Below are positions 6,086-8,866 of a DNA stretch of 8,866 bases, piece after piece (position 1 is the first letter of the stretch; every line of letters begins with the position of its first letter). Source of the stretch: an uncultured Microbacteriaceae bacterium (lineage in GTDB: Bacteria; Actinomycetota; Actinomycetes; Actinomycetales; Microbacteriaceae); assembly GCA_946481135.1 (NCBI GenBank), contig CAMLMQ010000122.1, positions 1 through 8,866 on the forward strand. The letters are read 5' to 3'. Under the pieces are notes generated by a model. That model ran no database searches. It was not told the origin of the DNA and was given only the letters and a program-made list of their open reading frames with translations. Made by a program: the position numbers and the translations under genes.

Positions 6086-6760
6086 ATGACCGACACCGTG
6101 ATCACCGTGCAGGGCTCCGCGTCCGAGTGGGTCGACGCCGAACGGGCCACCCTCACCGTGCAGGTGAGCCACGACGGCCCGAAGCGCGACACCGTCTTCG
6201 CCGCCACGACGACCGCGGCCGCCGAGGTGACCGCGGCGCTCTCGGCGCTCGAGGGTTCGGCCGTCACACGCTGGTCGAGCGACCGCATCCGCGTCTGGTC
6301 GCACCGCCCGTGGAACAACGAGGGCAAGCAGCTCGCGCCCGTCTACACCGCCGCCGTGAGCGCGACGGCACGCTTCCGCGACTTCGACGCCCTCGCCGAC
6401 GTCGTGGAGCGGTTCGCGACGCGCACCGGAGTGACGATCGCCTCGATCGACTGGGATCTCACCGAGGAGCGACGGCTCGAGGTCACGGCCGACGTGCAGG
6501 CCCGCGCCGTGCAGGATGCGACGGTCAAGGCGACGACCTATGCGCGCGCGGCGGGACTGCAGCGGGTGACCGCGATCGCGATCGCCGACCCCGGCATGCT
6601 CGGCGACGCCGGCACCGCGCCCGGCTTCGAGGCCCCGCGCGGGCGGGGTGCGGCCCCGATGCTCATGAAGGCGATGGATGCCGGCGCCCCCGAGCTGACG
6701 TTCACGCCCGACCGTCTCGAGGTGTCGGCGAGCGTCGACGCCCGGTTCCGCGCGAGCTGA
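6086..6760 (+). CDS. SIMPL domain-containing protein (DUF541)
   Basis: A 224-residue protein of the SIMPL/DUF541 family, whose bacterial members include the Brucella BP26 protein; a biochemical role is not established for most of them. The family pattern starts at the N-terminus: TVITVQGSASEWVDAERATL (4-23), an opening strand followed by the usual acidic/alanine region. Mid-protein YTAAVSATARFRDFDALADV matches the second conserved block, and the C-terminus ends in LEVSASVDARFRAS. Unlike many family members it has no signal peptide or membrane helix, so it should be cytoplasmic. The ATG at 6086 has GAGGA (6074-6078) 7 bases upstream. It is transcribed away from the ABC exporter and ends 10 bases before the convergent membrane protein gene. 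It may share the divergent control region with the exporter, but a functional link is not shown. Confidence 0.85.
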   Translation: MTDTVITVQGSASEWVDAERATLTVQVSHDGPKRDTVFAATTTAAAEVTAALSALEGSAVTRWSSDRIRVWSHRPWNNEGKQLAPVYTAAVSATARFRDFDALADVVERFATRTGVTIASIDWDLTEERRLEVTADVQARAVQDATVKATTYARAAGLQRVTAIAIADPGMLGDAGTAPGFEAPRGRGAAPMLMKAMDAGAPELTFTPDRLEVSASVDARFRAS

Positions 6761-6775
6761 GCCCGACCGCTCAGC
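6756..6775. terminator. Convergent hairpin over two stop codons (possible shared terminator)
   Basis: GCTGAGC (6756-6762) and GCTCAGC (6769-6775) form a perfect 7-bp stem with a 6-base loop. The TGA of the SIMPL gene (6758-6760) lies in one arm and the TGA of the convergent membrane protein gene (6771-6773) in the other. There is no T tract on either side, so intrinsic termination is uncertain; in high-GC actinomycetes hairpins without a U tract have been proposed to terminate or to protect 3' ends. Confidence 0.4.
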
Positions 6776-7412
6776 CGACGACGGCGAGCAGCGTGATCAC
6801 GATGCCGACGAGGAACGCGCCGGCCCCGCCGAGCACGAGCCCGAACGACACCTTGAGCGAGCGGTTCGTGCCCGAGACGCCGAGCAGCAGCAGGGCGAGG
6901 GCGAAGATCACCGACGCGACCGTGATCTGCAGGCTGCGGTCGCCGATCTCGTCGGAGAGCCGGAACGCGACCGCCGACGCCTGGTTCGCGCCATACGTCG
7001 GCGCGAGGCGCCCCGCCACGAACTCCTTCCCCGTCGCGGGGTAGCTGTCGTTCGCGTAGCCGCTCGCGACCCATCGCTCCCACTCCGCGGTGAGGCCGGG
7101 CGACCCGCCGTCGAGGATCACCCGCTGCCGCTCGCGCAACTCGTCGACGTTCGTCGCACCGCCGATGATGTCGAACTCGATCTCGAGGGAGTCGAAGACG
7201 CGCTCGCCGTCGTCTTGACCCGCGACCTGCGACGCGATCGACGTCGAGAGGCTCGCGTCGCGCAGCTGCACCGCGACGGAGGCGTACGATCCCGACTGCT
7301 GCGCCCACTCCGACGCCTGGTAGGCGCCCGCGGCGGTCGCGACCGAGACCAGCCCGAGCAGGATCGCCGTCGCGATCTCCAGGAATCCGCGCAACCGTGA
7401 GTCGTCTGCCAT
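6771..7412 (-). CDS. Uncharacterised three-helix membrane protein (paralogue of the 7423-8070 gene)
   Basis: A 213-residue protein of unknown function. One membrane helix is near the N-terminus (about 10-30, LEIATAILLGLVSVATAAGA), then a hydrophilic region of about 130 residues, then two helices at about 162-180 and 188-210. The first helix is followed by YQASEW, a motif seen in widespread unnamed membrane proteins resembling DUF4337; I recall this likeness but could not test it. The middle part has a WERWVASGY segment near 111-119. With three helices the long middle region and the C-terminus lie on opposite faces; with the short N-terminus in the cytoplasm the middle region would be outside the cell. 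The start ATG at 7412 has GAGGCGGAG just upstream. The gene lies 10 bases downstream of its paralogue and is very likely co-transcribed with it. No enzyme motif was seen. Confidence 0.85.
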   Translation of the reverse strand: MADDSRLRGFLEIATAILLGLVSVATAAGAYQASEWAQQSGSYASVAVQLRDASLSTSIASQVAGQDDGERVFDSLEIEFDIIGGATNVDELRERQRVILDGGSPGLTAEWERWVASGYANDSYPATGKEFVAGRLAPTYGANQASAVAFRLSDEIGDRSLQITVASVIFALALLLLGVSGTNRSLKVSFGLVLGGAGAFLVGIVITLLAVVG

Positions 7413-7422
7413 GCGCTCCGCC

Positions 7423-8070
7423 TCAGTACGCCGTCGACATCAGGAACAGCCCGAACAGGAACACGACCGCTCCGACGCCGAGCGTCACCACACGTGCGGT
7501 GCGCAGCCGGTTGATGCCGGCGACACCGAAGAGGAACAGCGCGAGCGCGTGAATGAGCGCGGCCTGCCCGAAGACCGCCGAATGGGCCTTGAGCTCGCTC
7601 GCGAGGTCGCCGAGCCGCTGCGAGGTGAGGATGAGCGCATCCGCCCCGCCCCGGATCTCGACCAGGTACTCGGGCGAGTCGGTCGGCCGCGCGTCGTCGG
7701 GGAAGCCGGCGGCGTACCACGCGTCGAACGCCCCGTCGGGCAGGGCGTAGGAGTTGCCGAGCGTCGACCCGATCTCGCCGTACAGGTCGACGGCGCGATC
7801 GACGTCGCCCGCCGCGACCGCCTCGTCGTATTCGCGGGCGAGGAGTCGCGCCTCGAGCAGCGCGGCGAGGTCGGCGCGCTGACGCAGCTGGGCGACGACG
7901 GACACGGTGATGCTCTGGTCGCGGGCGTCGGCGGAGTCGGCGGCGTACCGGTCGGCGGTGTCGTTCCAGAGGCTCGACTGCAGCACGCCGAGGGCGGTCA
8001 CGAGTGACACGACGCCGAGCGCGATGGCCGTCGCGATCTCGAGGCCGCGCCCTGCGGTCCGGGTCTCCAC
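7423..8070 (-). CDS. Uncharacterised three-helix membrane protein (paralogue of the 6771-7412 gene)
   Basis: A 215-residue protein of unknown function with the same plan as its neighbour: an N-terminal helix (about 9-30), a hydrophilic segment of about 135 residues, and two C-terminal helices (about 167-187 and 193-212). Shared signatures are LEIATAI-LG-VS--TA-G--Q-S-W at the N-terminus and LGV/FGV-(S/A)G-NR between the last two helices. The middle part contains AAGDVDRAVDLYGEI (86-100) and FDAWYAAGFPDD (115-126), equivalent to WERWVASGY in the paralogue. The GTG start at 8070 gives the matching N-terminus. No Shine-Dalgarno sequence precedes it; instead a -10 box TACGGT (minus strand, 8078-8083) ends 7 bases upstream, so the mRNA is probably leaderless. 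An ATG at 8072 is in another frame. First gene of the pair and divergent to the 8089 gene. Confidence 0.85.
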   Translation of the reverse strand: METRTAGRGLEIATAIALGVVSLVTALGVLQSSLWNDTADRYAADSADARDQSITVSVVAQLRQRADLAALLEARLLAREYDEAVAAGDVDRAVDLYGEIGSTLGNSYALPDGAFDAWYAAGFPDDARPTDSPEYLVEIRGGADALILTSQRLGDLASELKAHSAVFGQAALIHALALFLFGVAGINRLRTARVVTLGVGAVVFLFGLFLMSTAY

Positions 8071-8076
8071 ATCCGA

Positions 8077-8083
8077 TACCGTA
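8077..8083. promoter_or_regulatory. Shared symmetric -10 element for two divergent leaderless genes
   Basis: The heptamer TACCGTA contains TACCGT on the plus strand (8077-8082) and TACGGT on the minus strand (8083-8078), both TANNNT boxes. The plus-strand GTG start at 8089 follows after 6 bases and the minus-strand GTG at 8070 after 7 bases, the normal -10 to +1 distance. Neither gene has a Shine-Dalgarno sequence and there is no room for one. The likeliest reading is one bidirectional promoter giving two leaderless mRNAs. No clear -35 is seen on either side. Confidence 0.65.
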
Positions 8084-8088
8084 GCGCT

Positions 8089-8619
8089 GTGACCGACGTC
8101 GCCGAATCACGCACCGGATGGTGGTCTGCGCTCCCCCGTTGGGCCCGGATCGGGCTGGTCGCGTTCGTCGCGATCGTCGTCGCGCTCGTCGCCCTCGTGC
8201 TCGTGCGCGTGCTCACTCGAACGCCCGCCATCCCGCTCGGGGTCACGGCCGTGAGCGACCTCCGCCCCGGCTCGTGCCTCGCGGAGAACGGCGTCGACCG
8301 CGCCGAGTACACGGTCGTGCCATGTGCGACCGAGCACCCGCAGCAGGTGTTCGCGACCGCCGAGCTCGAACTCGAGGACGAGGTCTACGGACTCGTCGAC
8401 GAGGCGCTGGCTCAGTTCGGCGACGAGGTGTGCGAGCGCTACCTCGAGTACCGGCTGTTCCTCGTCGCCGACCTCGAGAAGGGCGACTACGAGGCCTACG
8501 CCCTCGGCGTGCCCGACCCCGACGCCTACGCCGCGGGCGACACCGACGCGCTCTGCGTCATCGTGCCCGAGAGCGAGGGCGCGACCCTCACGGGCGACCT
8601 CTACCGGGCGATGCCGTAG
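8089..8619 (+). CDS. Membrane-anchored septum formation family-like protein
   Basis: A 176-residue protein with a short basic cytoplasmic N-terminus, one membrane helix (about 21-43, IGLVAFVAIVVALVALVLVR) and an extracellular domain of about 130 residues. The domain has four cysteines, 63, 79, 115 and 156, spaced for two disulfides. DLRPGSC (57-63), VVPCATEHPQQVF (77-88) and GDTDALC (150-156) match the conserved pattern of the actinobacterial Septum_form family (PF13845-like): G-C, V-PC--PH, then GD---C. That family was named from genetic context and has no known enzymatic activity. The start is GTG at 8089, preceded by a -10 box six bases upstream and no Shine-Dalgarno sequence, so leaderless translation is likely. 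It diverges from the membrane-protein pair and converges on smpB. The assignment rests on the cysteine pattern and topology, so a distant or different family remains possible. Confidence 0.7.
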   Translation: MTDVAESRTGWWSALPRWARIGLVAFVAIVVALVALVLVRVLTRTPAIPLGVTAVSDLRPGSCLAENGVDRAEYTVVPCATEHPQQVFATAELELEDEVYGLVDEALAQFGDEVCERYLEYRLFLVADLEKGDYEAYALGVPDPDAYAAGDTDALCVIVPESEGATLTGDLYRAMP

Positions 8620-8628
8620 CCGCGGTCG

Positions 8629-8641
8629 ACCCGCCGCGGGT
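8629..8641. terminator. Short GC hairpin between convergent genes (weak terminator candidate)
   Basis: ACCCG (8629-8633) pairs with CGGGT (8637-8641) around a 3-base loop, in the 23-base gap between the convergent stops at 8619 and 8643. The stem is only 5 bp and no T tract follows, so a role in ending transcription is possible but poorly supported. Confidence 0.2.
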
Positions 8642-8642
8642 T

Positions 8643-8866
8643 CTACTCGCCGAGATGCCGACGTGAGGACATCGCGCGTTCGGCTTCGCGACGGTCCTGC
8701 CGCTCGCGCAGCGTCTGACGCTTGTCGTACTCGCGCTTGCCCTTCGCCACCGCGATCTCGACCTTCGCGCGGCCCTCGCTGAAGTAGATCGAGAGCGGGA
8801 TGAGGGTGTAGCCGCCCTCCTTCGTCTTGTGCGAGATCTTGATGATCTGCTGCTTGTGCAGCAGCA
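8643..8866 (-). CDS. smpB: SsrA-binding protein SmpB (5' end cut off by window)
   Basis: C-terminal 73 residues of SmpB, the protein that binds tmRNA and brings it to stalled ribosomes for trans-translation. The visible part begins LLHKQQIIKIS and contains the conserved blocks GGYTLIPLSIYFSEGRAKVE (17-36), VAKGKREYDKRQTLRERQDR (39-58) with the AKGK and YDKR signatures, and the basic tail that enters the decoding centre. The family is about 155-160 residues, so around half is visible; the first half lies beyond base 8866. It ends with a TAG at 8643-8645 and converges on the septum-formation-like gene. In many bacteria the tmRNA gene ssrA lies close to smpB, but none is seen on the downstream side here. 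Confidence 0.96.
   Translation of the reverse strand, partial: LLHKQQIIKISHKTKEGGYTLIPLSIYFSEGRAKVEIAVAKGKREYDKRQTLRERQDRREAERAMSSRRHLGE

Noticed and set aside
6022..6327. N-terminal extension of the ABC ATPase by about 102 residues
   Set aside because: It is antisense to the SIMPL gene and crosses the inverted repeat; ABC ATPases of this type start just before the residues aligned with 6021.
6771..8070. Recent tandem duplication of the two membrane-protein genes
   Set aside because: Only the terminal helices and short motifs are similar at protein level and the middle regions barely align by eye, so the duplication is old or the genes came together later.
8620..8642. ssrA (tmRNA) next to smpB
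   Set aside because: The space downstream of smpB is only 23 bases before the convergent gene, far too short for a tmRNA; it may lie outside the window.
1..8866. CRISPR array, insertion sequence, phage genes, tRNA or rRNA
   Set aside because: No regularly spaced repeats, transposase or integrase motifs, terminal inverted repeats or RNA-gene signatures were seen on either strand.

Overview
The window is very GC-rich, with GTG starts, near-absence of A/T-rich gaps and tightly packed genes. These traits, plus an actinobacterial-type gene set (a sugar ABC importer behind a CebR-like LacI operator, a septum-formation-like protein, leaderless-looking starts), point to a high-GC actinomycete. I infer something close to Microbacteriaceae, but no rRNA or marker gene long enough to fix the genus is present.

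Left part (1-4010, all minus strand, so transcribed right to left): a sugar-import and oxidation operon. From a promoter at 3981-4010 it runs: FAD-dependent oxidoreductase (3932-2655), lipoprotein solute-binding protein (2624-1317), MalF-type permease (1317-433), then a MalG-type permease that leaves the window at base 1. The last three genes touch or overlap by 1-4 bases. A 40-bp near-perfect palindrome made of two abutting 14-bp LacI-type operators overlaps the -10 box, so the operon is probably repressed until a sugar-like inducer is present. The repressor gene, the ATPase for the importer and any further catabolic enzymes are not in the window.

Middle part (4036-6021, minus strand): a three-gene unit of ABC ATPase, ABC-2 type permease and a 77-residue XRE-family regulator, overlapped by 4 and 8 bases. 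It looks like a self-contained exporter with its own regulator; the substrate cannot be read from sequence. A 64-bp gap with an inverted repeat separates it from a divergent SIMPL-domain (DUF541) gene (6086-6760, plus).

Right part (6771-8866): two adjacent minus-strand genes encode paralogous three-helix membrane proteins of unknown function. They diverge from a plus-strand gene for a membrane-anchored septum-formation-family-like protein. The two divergent starts are only 18 bp apart and share one symmetric TANNNTA -10 element, with both start codons at the expected transcription start: a compact bidirectional leaderless promoter. The window ends with the 3' half of smpB on the minus strand.

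No insertion sequence, phage gene, CRISPR array, tRNA or rRNA was seen. There is no gene-free stretch over 300 bases; the longest gap is about 100 bases (3933-4035) and holds the operon promoter and operators. The most noteworthy items are the doubled palindromic operator, the shared symmetric -10 element, and the tandem pair of uncharacterised membrane proteins.
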